NCBI RefSeq assembly: GCF_000715205.1
Contig: NZ_JOTP01000007.1
Location: forward strand, 83,143-147,142
DNA from: Bacillus zhangzhouensis
GTDB lineage: Bacteria; Bacillota; Bacilli; Bacillales; Bacillaceae
Length of the DNA: 64,000 nt
Reading direction: 5' to 3'
How positions within the stretch are numbered: the first letter of the stretch is position 1; each line of letters starts with the position of its first letter. The notes beneath the pieces are model-generated. The model did no database searches. It worked only from the letters and a program-made list of their open reading frames with translations, and had not been told where the DNA came from. The position numbers were made by a program, and so were the translations under genes. This document shows positions 55,771 through 64,000 of this stretch, piece after piece.

Positions 55771-55866
55771 GTATTGTTTTTATGGTAAAAATTTTCGGAG
55801 TTTCAGGGAATATAGTTCTTAAGATTTAAGAAATTGCGAGAAACGAAAGGAGACCTCTCTCCTACA

Positions 55867-56033
55867 TTTTCGGTTATATTTGCAAAATTTAAGGGAAAAC
55901 ATGAAATTTTTGCGGTATTTAGTCGATTATTTTCGGTGATACGCAACTATTATTAGTTATTTTCGGTAAATATCGTAAATTATGATGTGATCCCTTCGGC
56001 ATAACGCATGAATCTTTACACCCATTTTTCGGT
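55867..56033 (+). promoter_or_regulatory. srfAA upstream control region with TTTTCGGT repeats and a ComA-like box
   Basis: TTTTCGGT occurs four times, at 55867, 55930, 55960 and 56026, and TTTTGCGGT near 55918. One copy extends to TTTCGG-TGAT-ACGCAA (55931-55946), two mismatches from the B. subtilis ComA box TTGCGG-N4-CCGCAA. ComA drives srfA in B. subtilis. No confident -35/-10 pair could be assigned. The rest of 55771-56094 is AT-rich and holds no gene. Confidence 0.45.
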
Positions 56034-56094
56034 GAAAAAAACAATAATTTCATATAAAGTGGACGTAAATAGAAAATATCTAAAAGAAAAGAAG

Positions 56095-56182
56095 AAAAAG
56101 GCAAATCTATGGAAACATAGAGACGCAAAGCCATGTCCTAAGGTAAAAGTTGTTTTTTTGCTAAGGTCGGCAGGCTACCGAA
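56095..56182 (+). ncRNA. Cyclic-di-GMP class I (GEMM-I) riboswitch
   Basis: Contains the invariant GEMM-I parts in order: GGCAAA, a short stem TCTATG/CATAGA capped by GAAA, then GACGCAAAGCC, CCTAAGG (tetraloop-receptor side), a variable T-rich loop, and GGCAGGCTACCG. It lies in the leader of the lipopeptide synthetase gene, 148 nt before its start, and is followed at once by a terminator-like hairpin. This implies synthetase transcription is tied to the second messenger cyclic-di-GMP. Confidence 0.93.
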
Positions 56183-56190
56183 TCAAAATG

Positions 56191-56226
56191 GGAGTCTCTC
56201 CGTTTTATTCGGGGTGGGCTCCTTTT
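56191..56226 (+). terminator. Riboswitch expression platform (terminator hairpin)
   Basis: GGAGTCTC pairs with GGGCTCC-side bases (56191-56222, several G-T pairs) and is followed by T4. A second hairpin GTCTATTT/AAATAGAC lies at 56237-56257. Confidence 0.6.
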
Positions 56227-56329
56227 CCGTTATTCCGTCTATTTTAATGAAATAGACTTGGTTCTTTTGATATAGAGGGTGCAAGGTTTCATGTTGGTGG
56301 AGAAAACATAGAAGAGGCGGAGGATAAGA

Positions 56330-59300
56330 ATGAATACAGTTTATTACCCCTTAACACATGCGCAAAAGAGAGTATTCTACACGGAAAGATTTTATCCAGG
56401 TACAAGTATTTCTAATTTGGGTGGATTCGCCAGATTGAGATCGGTATCAGGTCTGAATCCCTCTTTGGTCGTTGACGTTCTTCAAGAGTACATTCGCCAA
56501 ACTGACTCTCTTCGTTTGAGGCTTGTGTATCGAAATGAACAGGGGGAGCCTGTTCAATATATCAAACCATATGAGAAGCAGCCGATTCGCCTGGTGAAAG
56601 GCTGGAGTGAAGAGGATGTGAGGGCTTGGGCGAACGAGCAAATTCGTGAGCCGATGCCGTTGATTGACAGCCCCTTGATTGAATTTACGGTCTTTCAAAT
56701 CAGTGATCAAGAGTGCTGGCTGTTCTGTAAAGCGCATCATATTGTGGCAGATGGTATTTCTATTATCTTGATGGGAAATCGCATCATCGACTTATACCAT
56801 GACATGCTGCACGGGGGAGACATCTCGCCAGTTGAGGAGATTTCCTTCGTTGATCACATGATGAATGAGCAAGCCTATGAATCTTCTAAACGTTTTCAAA
56901 AAGACCAAGCTTTTTGGAACGGGCAATTTGATCATATTCCAGATTTCGCTTCTTTAAAACCGCATAAGGGATACGAGATAGGTTTACATGCGGAGCGATT
57001 TTCAGGGGATATTCCAGATTCTTTGAAGGAGAAGCTTCGTGTCTTTTGTGAAGAACAGAAAGTCAGTATGCTTTCTATGTTTATGTCCACTGTTTATATA
57101 TATTTACATCGATTTAGCGGCATGGAGGACGTGGTCCTTGGAACCTTTATGGGCAACCGGACGAATGCCAAAGAAAAAAAGATGATTGGTATGTTTGTCT
57201 CCACGATCCCAATGCGCGCATCTGTTCATGGGTCACAAACCTTTCTTGATTTTGTGAAACAGGTCATGGCGGATCAAATGAAGATATTGCGTCACCAAAA
57301 GTATCCTTACAATCTGCTTATGAATGATTTGCGAGAAAGAGAAGGGTTTACAGGGCGCCTTTTTGATATTTCTTTAGAATATCAGGTCATGCAGTGGCAG
57401 AAAAAAGAGAATCTGTCTTTCATTACTGAACCGATTTTTAGTGGGAGCGGAATGAATGATATTTCAATTCATGTGAAAGACCGCTGGGATACAGATACAT
57501 TGACCATTGATTTGGATTACCGTACAGATTTATTCAGTGAAAAAGATATGAGTAAGATGTTTGATCGGTTCACGATCTTGCTGGAAGCGGCGGTTTCTCA
57601 GCCTGATCAGCTGATCGGGACATTGCCTTTACTTTCAGCAGGTGAGCAAAAGGAGCTGCTGCAATTATCTGAGGGAGAATCGTTTGAACTACCAGCAGCG
57701 AAACCGGTTCATCAGTTATTTGATGAATCGGCAAACAAGTATGCAGAGCGGGTTGCCGTTGTAGCGGAAAATGGAACATTTACTTATGGTGAGCTGTCTC
57801 AAAAGGCAGAAAAGCTTGCACGATTTTTACAAATGAAAGGTATTTCGCGTGATGTACCTGTTGCTGTTTTAATGGATCGAACGGTAGATGCCATGGTGGC
57901 GATCTTCGGCATATTAAAGGCTGGCGGGGCGTATGTACCGATTGATCCGGCATTACCTGAGGAGCGTATTCAATTTATTGTGGAGGATTCAGGTGCTTCC
58001 ATTGTGTTAACAGAGGAATTGTTAGCTCAGCAGTACCCAGTCCTCTCGGAGAAAATGATCGTGCAGCAGCATATTTTATTAGATGATGGCTTGCTGCCTG
58101 AGCTCGTAGATCAGATAGCACCCGAGGATTTGGCTTATATGATTTATACATCGGGTACGACGGGAAAGCCGAAGGGCGTCATGATCGAGCATCTTCAGCT
58201 GCATCATTTGGTCCATGCTTTGCATCATGAAATGTATCAGGGTGCTAGTGAGCTTCAAATGGCGCTTCTTGCACCATTCCATTTTGATGCATCGGTGAAA
58301 CAAATCTTTGCAGCCCTTTTATTTGGGCATACGCTTCATATTGTCCCAAGAGAAACGACGAGAAATGGTGTGCAGTTAGCGGCTTATTATCAAAAACATC
58401 AAATTGAAGCAGTGGATGGAACACCGGCACATGTGCAGCTTTTACTTGCAGCGGATTTGAGTGGGCTGTCATTGACTCACATGTTGATTGGAGGAGAAGC
58501 ATTGCCTGCGAAAGCGGCGCAGTCTCTGATCGAAGCTGTTCGTATGAGTCAGCCTGACTTTGCTCTATGGAATGTGTATGGTCCGACAGAGACGTGTGTG
58601 GATGCGGCGGTTCATCGCCTAGATCTCAATGAACTGCGGGAACTATCCGAACAGCGTTATGTCTCAATTGGAAAGCCACTTGGTCATCACCGTATTTATA
58701 TTTTAAATGAACATAATCAATTACAGGTGAAGGGGGCTGCTGGAGAGCTATGCATTGCGGGGATAGGTGTTGGACGAGGCTATGTGAATCAACCTGAATT
58801 GACGGAGCAGGTATTTACAGCAGACCCGTTTTCTCCACATGATCGAATGTATCGAACAGGGGATTTAGTCAGATGGCTTCCAGATGGCACGATTGATTAT
58901 CTTGGCAGAATGGATGATCAAGTGAAAATAAGGGGTTACCGCATAGAAACAGGCGAAATTGAAGCGGTGATGGAGCAGGTAGAGGGAGTCGATCAGGCTG
59001 TCGTACTTGTGGTTGATGAGGCGGATGGTGAAAAGGCGTTAAGCGCTTATTACCAGGTCCATCAAGAAGGTGTGTCAGTGGACACACTGCAAGCTGCTAT
59101 CAAACAGCAGCTTCCTGCTTACATGATGCCTCTCTATTTTAAAGAACTCGATGTATTTCCACTCACAGTAAGCGGAAAAGTCGACCGGCGTGCACTCGCC
59201 GCATTAAAAGGGGACAAGGCTGGCAGTGCTGTTTATGTAGCGCCTAGAAACGATGTGGAGACGAAGCTTGTTCGCTTGTGGGAAGAAGTTCTTGATCAAG

Positions 59301-62300
59301 AGAAGATCGGTGTATATGATTCATTCTTCGATCAAGGCGGGCATTCGCTCAAAGCGATGACAGTACTCACACATATTCAGCGAGCTTTTCAAGTAGAGGT
59401 GCCGTTGTCTGTTTTATTTGAACAGCAAACGATTGCCGCATTGGCTGCCTATATTGAGCAAGCGGAAAAATCTGCTCAAATGGTCATACCGAAAGCACCG
59501 ATTGCAGCCGATTATCCATTGTCACCTCCACAGCAGCGCGTCTATATGGTGAGTCAATTGGAGCAGAGCAACGCATATCATATGCCAGCTGTTGTGAGGT
59601 TAAAAGGAACACTGCAACGAGAAAAGCTGACTGAAGCCTTTGAAAGACTGATCACACGTCATGATATGCTGCGCACTTCTTTTCATACAATCAAAGGTGT
59701 CCCTCGTCAGCGGATAGCTCCATCAGTGCCATTTCAAATGGAGCAACTGACAGGCGGCACGATGGAAGAGAACATGCAGCAATTTGTTAGACCTTTTGAT
59801 CTTGAGTGTGCACCACTTCTTCGTATTGGCTTGCAGTCAATACACGATCAGGAGCATCTGCTCTTTTTCGATATGCATCACCTGATTTCGGATGGTCTTT
59901 CGATCGATTTGCTGCTGCGTGAGCTGTCAGATGCTTATGAGGGATCGGTGAAAGCGCCACTTAAGCTTCAATATCAAGATTATGCTGTTTGGCAAGAACA
60001 CCAAGGTTTTCAAAAAGAAGAGGCATTCTGGCTGCAAGAATTTTCGGGAGATATTCCTGCTTTACAGCTGCTAACAGATGATCAGCGTCCAGCTGTTCAA
60101 TCCTTCGCAGGGGATCGTGTGATCAAAGAAATAGATGAAGCGTTAAAAGATCAATTACATGAGCTTGCAGCGAATCATCACACGACACTGTATACGGTTC
60201 TGCTTTCTGCTTACTATACATTGCTTGCGAAATACACAGGTCAAAAGGAATTTGTGGTCGGGACACCAACAGCAGGACGTGTGCATGCAGATCTGAATGA
60301 CATGATCGGCATGTTTGTCCAGACGCTTGCTTTGCGGTCAGAGGTTGATCCGAACAGAACAATGGCGGAGTTGATTGAGCAGGTAAAGGAAAAGACGATG
60401 CGGGCATTTGAGCATCAGCAATATCCATTTGAGAGGTTGCTTGAAAAGCTGAATGTGCAAAGAGATTTTAGCCGCCATCCGTTGTTCGATACCGTCTTTA
60501 CGCTGACGCCGGATCATTCAACAGCCCAGTATATTGGAGAGATGCAAGTCGAAGTCGAAGAAACCAATTTCCACATTGCTAAATTTGATTTAACACTGCA
60601 AGCGATGGAGTCGGGTCATGGTTTATCCTTCGTTCTTGATTACAGTACGGCATTATTTAAACGTAGTACAGCAGAGCAGATGCTCAAGCATTATGTTTAT
60701 CTTCTGGAACAGATGGTCAAAACGCCGGAGGAAGCTATTCATTCCTATCGTTTACTGTCTGAACAAGAGGCGGAAGCTCAATTGAATATGTGGAACCCAT
60801 TACCTACGCCTTATCCGGCGGATGAAACTATTGTGACGCAATTTGAAGCACAGGTGCAGCAATACGGTCAAAAGTCTGCATTGCAATGTAAAGATGTGGT
60901 TCTTTCTTATCAAGAACTGAATGACCGAGTGAACCAGCTGGCTCATTATTTGCGTGAAAATGGTTTTGAAAAAGGAATGAAAGCGGCCTTATTCTTTGAA
61001 CGATCCAATGAGATGGTGTTGTCTGTTCTGGCTGTACTAAAGGCGGGCGGTGTCTATGTACCAATCGATCCCGATTTCCCTGATGAGCGCGTAAAGCACT
61101 TTTTGACAGATAGCGATGCACAATTTTTACTGACACATTATGTGCTGCGTCATCGCTCGGTGCTCACTGCTTTTGAGGGAACAATCATAGAAACAGAAGA
61201 TCAGACTATTGATCAGCAATCAGCTAGCAATATAGATGCACGTATTTCACCTGAGGACTTGGCGAATTTGACCTATACATCTGGTACAACTGGCAAGCCT
61301 AAAGGAAATATGGTGACACACCGGAACATTTTGAGAACGGTGAAGCAATCGAATTATCTCACCATTTATCATGAAGACACGGTGATGAGCCTCTCAAACT
61401 ATGTATTTGATGCCTTTATGTTTGATGTGTTTGGTTCTTTATTAAACGGAGCAAAGCTTATTGTTCTGCCCAAAGACACCATTTTAAACATGAATAAGCT
61501 TTCTGGAGCGATCGAGAAAGAAAAAGTGAGCATTTTAATGATCACGACAGCTCTTTTTCACTTACTCATTGATATGAAAAAAGACAGCCTGAAGAATGTA
61601 AGAAAAGTTCTGTTTGGCGGAGAGCGAGCTTCTGTACCTCATGTCGTGTCAGCGCTTGAAACGGTTGGGGAGGACAAGCTTGTTCATATGTATGGACCGT
61701 CTGAAAGCACGATTTTCACCACGTATTATCCTGTGGATTACATCGATGATCAGGCGTTATCCATTCCAATCGGAAAGCCAGTGAGCCAAACAGCCATTTA
61801 TATTGTTGATGAATTTGGTCATGTGCAGCCGCCGGGTGTTGCAGGAGAGCTGTGTGTTGCTGGTGATGGACTGGTGAAAGGATATTATGGGCAGCCAGAA
61901 CTCACAAGCGAAAAGTTTGTAGAGAATCATTTCCGCCCTGGTGAGAACATGTATAAAACGGGTGATCTTGCACGTTGGCTGTCAAATGGAGATATTGAAT
62001 TCATTGGACGGATCGATCATCAAGTCAAGATTCGAGGACAGCGAATTGAACTTGGAGAAATTGAACATCAGCTGCTGCGACATCCGCAACTGAAGGAAGC
62101 CGTCGTAATTGCAGCATCGAATGATACATTATGTGCGTATTTCACAGCAGAAGGTTCTGTCTCATTAGCTGATTTACGTGATCAAGTAGGACGTGAATTA
62201 CCTGTATATATGATGCCAGCATTCTTCATGCAATTAGACGAGCTTCCGCTGACGGGTAACGGCAAGGTAGATAGACGGGCTTTACCGGTGCCTGATCTAA

Positions 62301-64000
62301 GTGAGCAGGCAGCAAATGAATACGTCCTTCCTCAATCGGAGACAGAGCGTACGTTGGCACACATTTGGGAGGAAGTACTTGAAGTGCCGCGAATCGGCAG
62401 GCACGATCATTTCTTTGAGTGCGGGGGCCATTCGTTGCGCGGCATGAAAATGCTGAACAGGCTGTACGAAGAGATGCAGGTGGAGCTCACCTTGAAGTCT
62501 TTATTTGAATCCCCAACATTAGAGGCATTTGCTCTTGCGGTTGATCAAGCGGATCTAACGGAGATCCAGCGAGTGGAGAAAGCGGAAGAGGCAGCCTATT
62601 ATCCAGTGACGTCTGCTCAGAAAAGACTGTACGTTCTGGAGAAAATGACTAATGCTGAGCAAAGCTATCATATGCCAGCTGTCTTAAAGCTTGAAGGCGT
62701 ATTTGATGAAAAACGATTTGAAAAAGCCATTGAACAGCTTGTTCATCGTCATGAGGCTTTCCGAACGAGCTTTGATTTTGTTCAGGATGAACCTGTTCAG
62801 CGAATTGAAGAAAATGTCTTTTTGGATATTGAAAGAATCGAAGGGAACGGTCGAGATATTCAAGAATTGATGAATGATTTTATCCGTCCGTTTGATTTAG
62901 GAAGAGCACCTCTACTCAGAGTGGGTCTTGTGTCTGTTTCCGTAAATGTACACTATTTACTGATTGATATGCACCACATCATTTCAGATGGTGCGTCTGT
63001 CGGTATTTTAATTGATGAGCTTTCGATCTTGTATCGAGGAGACAAACTAGAGGACTTACCTGTTCAATACAAGGATTATGCGGTTTGGTCAAAAAGTGAG
63101 GAATCCGTTGCACAAAAGGATGCTGAAGAGGCATTTTGGCTGGAGCAATTACACGGAGAACTGCCTGTACTGGCATTGCCTGAAGACCTGCCAAGGCCAA
63201 AAGTGCAGACATTCGCAGGAGGTCGCATCGCATTCACGATCGATGGTCCGCTTAAAGCACAATTGGATGAGTTGGTCAGGTCACTCAACAGTACGACTTA
63301 TACGGTCCTGCTAGCTTGCTACAGTACCCTTTTAAGCAAGCTTTCGAGACAAGAAGATATCATGATCGGTTCTCCGATTGTGGGCAGAACCCATCCTGAT
63401 ATTCAATCTGTGATCGGCATGTTTGTGAATACGCTGGCACTTAGAACGAAGCCAGCAGGACATCAGACATTTGCTGAATTTGCGATAAATGTTCATCAGC
63501 TCGTGTTAGAGGCAAACGAACATCAACTGTATCCATTTGAAGAATTGGTGGACCAAGTGCAAACGGTTCGAGACACAAGCCGTCATCCAATCTTTGATGT
63601 GGTGTTCTCAATGGAAAATGCGGATATCCGTGACTTGTCGATGGCTGGACTTCATATTGTTCCGCAACCATTTGAAGAGAATATCGCTAAATTTGATTTG
63701 ACCTTAACTGGAAACGAATCTGCTGATCAGATTGAGCTTGTGTTTGATTTTAATTCTTCTATCTTTCATCAGTCGTCAATTGAGAAGTGGAAGGAGTATT
63801 TCCTTTATCTGATTGAACAAATGGTGTCAGCGCCAGATCAATCGTTAGATCAAATGCAATTATTATCACCGCAAGAGCAGCGAGAATTGCTCGGCGAATG
63901 GTCAGGGCCTGTCCTCGACGTGCCATCAGATCAAACCGTTCATGCCCTGATTGAGGCACAGGCACATGGAGCACCTCATCAAAAAGCGGCGACCTTCTGC
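56330..64000 (+). CDS. srfAA: Surfactin-family (pumilacidin-type) NRPS subunit 1, partial
   Basis: 2557 codons open to the window end, all sampled motifs in one frame. Order: starter condensation domain (HHIVADG at 136-142) that would load the fatty acid; A1 (about 459-950, YTSGTTGKPKG at 606); PCP1 (GGHS, Ser1006); C2 (HHLISDG at 1183); A2 (YTSGTTG at 1649, NGKVDRRALP about 1975); PCP2 (Ser2035); C3 (HHIISDG at 2215); start of A3. Pocket residues read by comparison with remembered SrfAA: A1 FDAS-K, DGTPAH, VYGPTETCVD, a Glu code; A2 FDAF, LMITTALFH, MYGPSESTIF, a Leu code. This agrees with the Glu-Leu-Leu start of surfactin and pumilacidin. GGAGG precedes the ATG. No epimerase seen in modules 1-2. 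Position after nucA/tlpC matches B. subtilis srfAA. Confidence 0.93.
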   Translation, partial: MNTVYYPLTHAQKRVFYTERFYPGTSISNLGGFARLRSVSGLNPSLVVDVLQEYIRQTDSLRLRLVYRNEQGEPVQYIKPYEKQPIRLVKGWSEEDVRAWANEQIREPMPLIDSPLIEFTVFQISDQECWLFCKAHHIVADGISIILMGNRIIDLYHDMLHGGDISPVEEISFVDHMMNEQAYESSKRFQKDQAFWNGQFDHIPDFASLKPHKGYEIGLHAERFSGDIPDSLKEKLRVFCEEQKVSMLSMFMSTVYIYLHRFSGMEDVVLGTFMGNRTNAKEKKMIGMFVSTIPMRASVHGSQTFLDFVKQVMADQMKILRHQKYPYNLLMNDLREREGFTGRLFDISLEYQVMQWQKKENLSFITEPIFSGSGMNDISIHVKDRWDTDTLTIDLDYRTDLFSEKDMSKMFDRFTILLEAAVSQPDQLIGTLPLLSAGEQKELLQLSEGESFELPAAKPVHQLFDESANKYAERVAVVAENGTFTYGELSQKAEKLARFLQMKGISRDVPVAVLMDRTVDAMVAIFGILKAGGAYVPIDPALPEERIQFIVEDSGASIVLTEELLAQQYPVLSEKMIVQQHILLDDGLLPELVDQIAPEDLAYMIYTSGTTGKPKGVMIEHLQLHHLVHALHHEMYQGASELQMALLAPFHFDASVKQIFAALLFGHTLHIVPRETTRNGVQLAAYYQKHQIEAVDGTPAHVQLLLAADLSGLSLTHMLIGGEALPAKAAQSLIEAVRMSQPDFALWNVYGPTETCVDAAVHRLDLNELRELSEQRYVSIGKPLGHHRIYILNEHNQLQVKGAAGELCIAGIGVGRGYVNQPELTEQVFTADPFSPHDRMYRTGDLVRWLPDGTIDYLGRMDDQVKIRGYRIETGEIEAVMEQVEGVDQAVVLVVDEADGEKALSAYYQVHQEGVSVDTLQAAIKQQLPAYMMPLYFKELDVFPLTVSGKVDRRALAALKGDKAGSAVYVAPRNDVETKLVRLWEEVLDQEKIGVYDSFFDQGGHSLKAMTVLTHIQRAFQVEVPLSVLFEQQTIAALAAYIEQAEKSAQMVIPKAPIAADYPLSPPQQRVYMVSQLEQSNAYHMPAVVRLKGTLQREKLTEAFERLITRHDMLRTSFHTIKGVPRQRIAPSVPFQMEQLTGGTMEENMQQFVRPFDLECAPLLRIGLQSIHDQEHLLFFDMHHLISDGLSIDLLLRELSDAYEGSVKAPLKLQYQDYAVWQEHQGFQKEEAFWLQEFSGDIPALQLLTDDQRPAVQSFAGDRVIKEIDEALKDQLHELAANHHTTLYTVLLSAYYTLLAKYTGQKEFVVGTPTAGRVHADLNDMIGMFVQTLALRSEVDPNRTMAELIEQVKEKTMRAFEHQQYPFERLLEKLNVQRDFSRHPLFDTVFTLTPDHSTAQYIGEMQVEVEETNFHIAKFDLTLQAMESGHGLSFVLDYSTALFKRSTAEQMLKHYVYLLEQMVKTPEEAIHSYRLLSEQEAEAQLNMWNPLPTPYPADETIVTQFEAQVQQYGQKSALQCKDVVLSYQELNDRVNQLAHYLRENGFEKGMKAALFFERSNEMVLSVLAVLKAGGVYVPIDPDFPDERVKHFLTDSDAQFLLTHYVLRHRSVLTAFEGTIIETEDQTIDQQSASNIDARISPEDLANLTYTSGTTGKPKGNMVTHRNILRTVKQSNYLTIYHEDTVMSLSNYVFDAFMFDVFGSLLNGAKLIVLPKDTILNMNKLSGAIEKEKVSILMITTALFHLLIDMKKDSLKNVRKVLFGGERASVPHVVSALETVGEDKLVHMYGPSESTIFTTYYPVDYIDDQALSIPIGKPVSQTAIYIVDEFGHVQPPGVAGELCVAGDGLVKGYYGQPELTSEKFVENHFRPGENMYKTGDLARWLSNGDIEFIGRIDHQVKIRGQRIELGEIEHQLLRHPQLKEAVVIAASNDTLCAYFTAEGSVSLADLRDQVGRELPVYMMPAFFMQLDELPLTGNGKVDRRALPVPDLSEQAANEYVLPQSETERTLAHIWEEVLEVPRIGRHDHFFECGGHSLRGMKMLNRLYEEMQVELTLKSLFESPTLEAFALAVDQADLTEIQRVEKAEEAAYYPVTSAQKRLYVLEKMTNAEQSYHMPAVLKLEGVFDEKRFEKAIEQLVHRHEAFRTSFDFVQDEPVQRIEENVFLDIERIEGNGRDIQELMNDFIRPFDLGRAPLLRVGLVSVSVNVHYLLIDMHHIISDGASVGILIDELSILYRGDKLEDLPVQYKDYAVWSKSEESVAQKDAEEAFWLEQLHGELPVLALPEDLPRPKVQTFAGGRIAFTIDGPLKAQLDELVRSLNSTTYTVLLACYSTLLSKLSRQEDIMIGSPIVGRTHPDIQSVIGMFVNTLALRTKPAGHQTFAEFAINVHQLVLEANEHQLYPFEELVDQVQTVRDTSRHPIFDVVFSMENADIRDLSMAGLHIVPQPFEENIAKFDLTLTGNESADQIELVFDFNSSIFHQSSIEKWKEYFLYLIEQMVSAPDQSLDQMQLLSPQEQRELLGEWSGPVLDVPSDQTVHALIEAQAHGAPHQKAATFC

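Noticed and set aside
56330..64000. Many minus-strand reading frames of 60-100 codons across the last 8 kb
   Set aside because: They lie opposite one continuous NRPS frame whose C, A and PCP motifs are all in phase; the minus-strand frames show no family character or ribosome sites.
56330..64000. Possible frameshift in the NRPS, since no long plus-strand frame closes here
   Set aside because: Seven motifs from 56735 to 62972 and the last codon at 64000 are all in the frame of the ATG at 56330. The gene simply runs off the window.

Overview
The window reads as a chromosomal segment of a Bacillus from the B. pumilus group (pumilus/safensis/altitudinis). Gene order largely follows B. subtilis ycgF-ycgG-ycgH-ycgI-nadE-aroK-ycgL-putBC-putR-yckA-yckB-yckD-nucA/nin/tlpC-srfAA. 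The ntdABC-glcP kanosamine operon, a cephalosporin-C deacetylase/acetylxylan esterase and a surfactin-type (probably pumilacidin) NRPS fit that assignment. Naming is by recognition of protein families and gene order; no search was run.

1-9.7 kb: end of a YfcC-like carrier, then a Rex-type lactate module (ldh, lldP), the divergent ntdR / ntdABC-glcP kanosamine locus, and ycgF. 9.7-12 kb: an AT-rich insertion (secreted FN3-like protein, small membrane protein). 12-15.8 kb: ycgG, ycgH, ycgI, nadE.

15.8-31.8 kb is the most accessory part. Between nadE and aroK sits insert A: a seven-gene organic-acid catabolic operon (citryl-CoA-lyase-like protein, ALDH, type I dehydroquinase, ThDP enzyme, cupin, class III CoA-transferase, MFS carrier), a divergent permease and an IclR regulator. 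The two outer promoters carry matching tandem 17-bp palindromes. After aroK comes a decayed copy of the nadE 3' end, insert B (DapA-family enzyme, LacI regulator, MFS carrier, with LacI/cre-type operators), and a decayed copy of the aroK 3' end. The region therefore looks like two nadE-[cargo]-aroK units joined head to tail. Three copies of a structured intergenic repeat lie in insert A; two of them are bracketed by duplicated, locus-specific terminator hairpins.

31.8-47.5 kb: omega-amidase-like hydrolase, cah, ycgL, proline catabolism (putB, putC, putR, but no adjacent putP), an ArsB-like pump, yckBA, yckD, a metallo-hydrolase, an Lrp/AAC(3) pair, and the competence-linked nucA-tlpC-nin set with a ComK box. 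47.8-55.7 kb: a hydantoinase/oxoprolinase (hyuA-hyuB) operon with a polyamine/opine-type ABC importer, occupying the place where B. subtilis has hxlRAB. 55.8-64 kb: a long leader with TTTTCGGT repeats, one ComA-like box, a cyclic-di-GMP class I riboswitch and a terminator, then the first 2557 codons of the surfactin-family synthetase srfAA (Glu and Leu modules; third module cut by the window end). No rRNA, tRNA, CRISPR array or transposase was seen.
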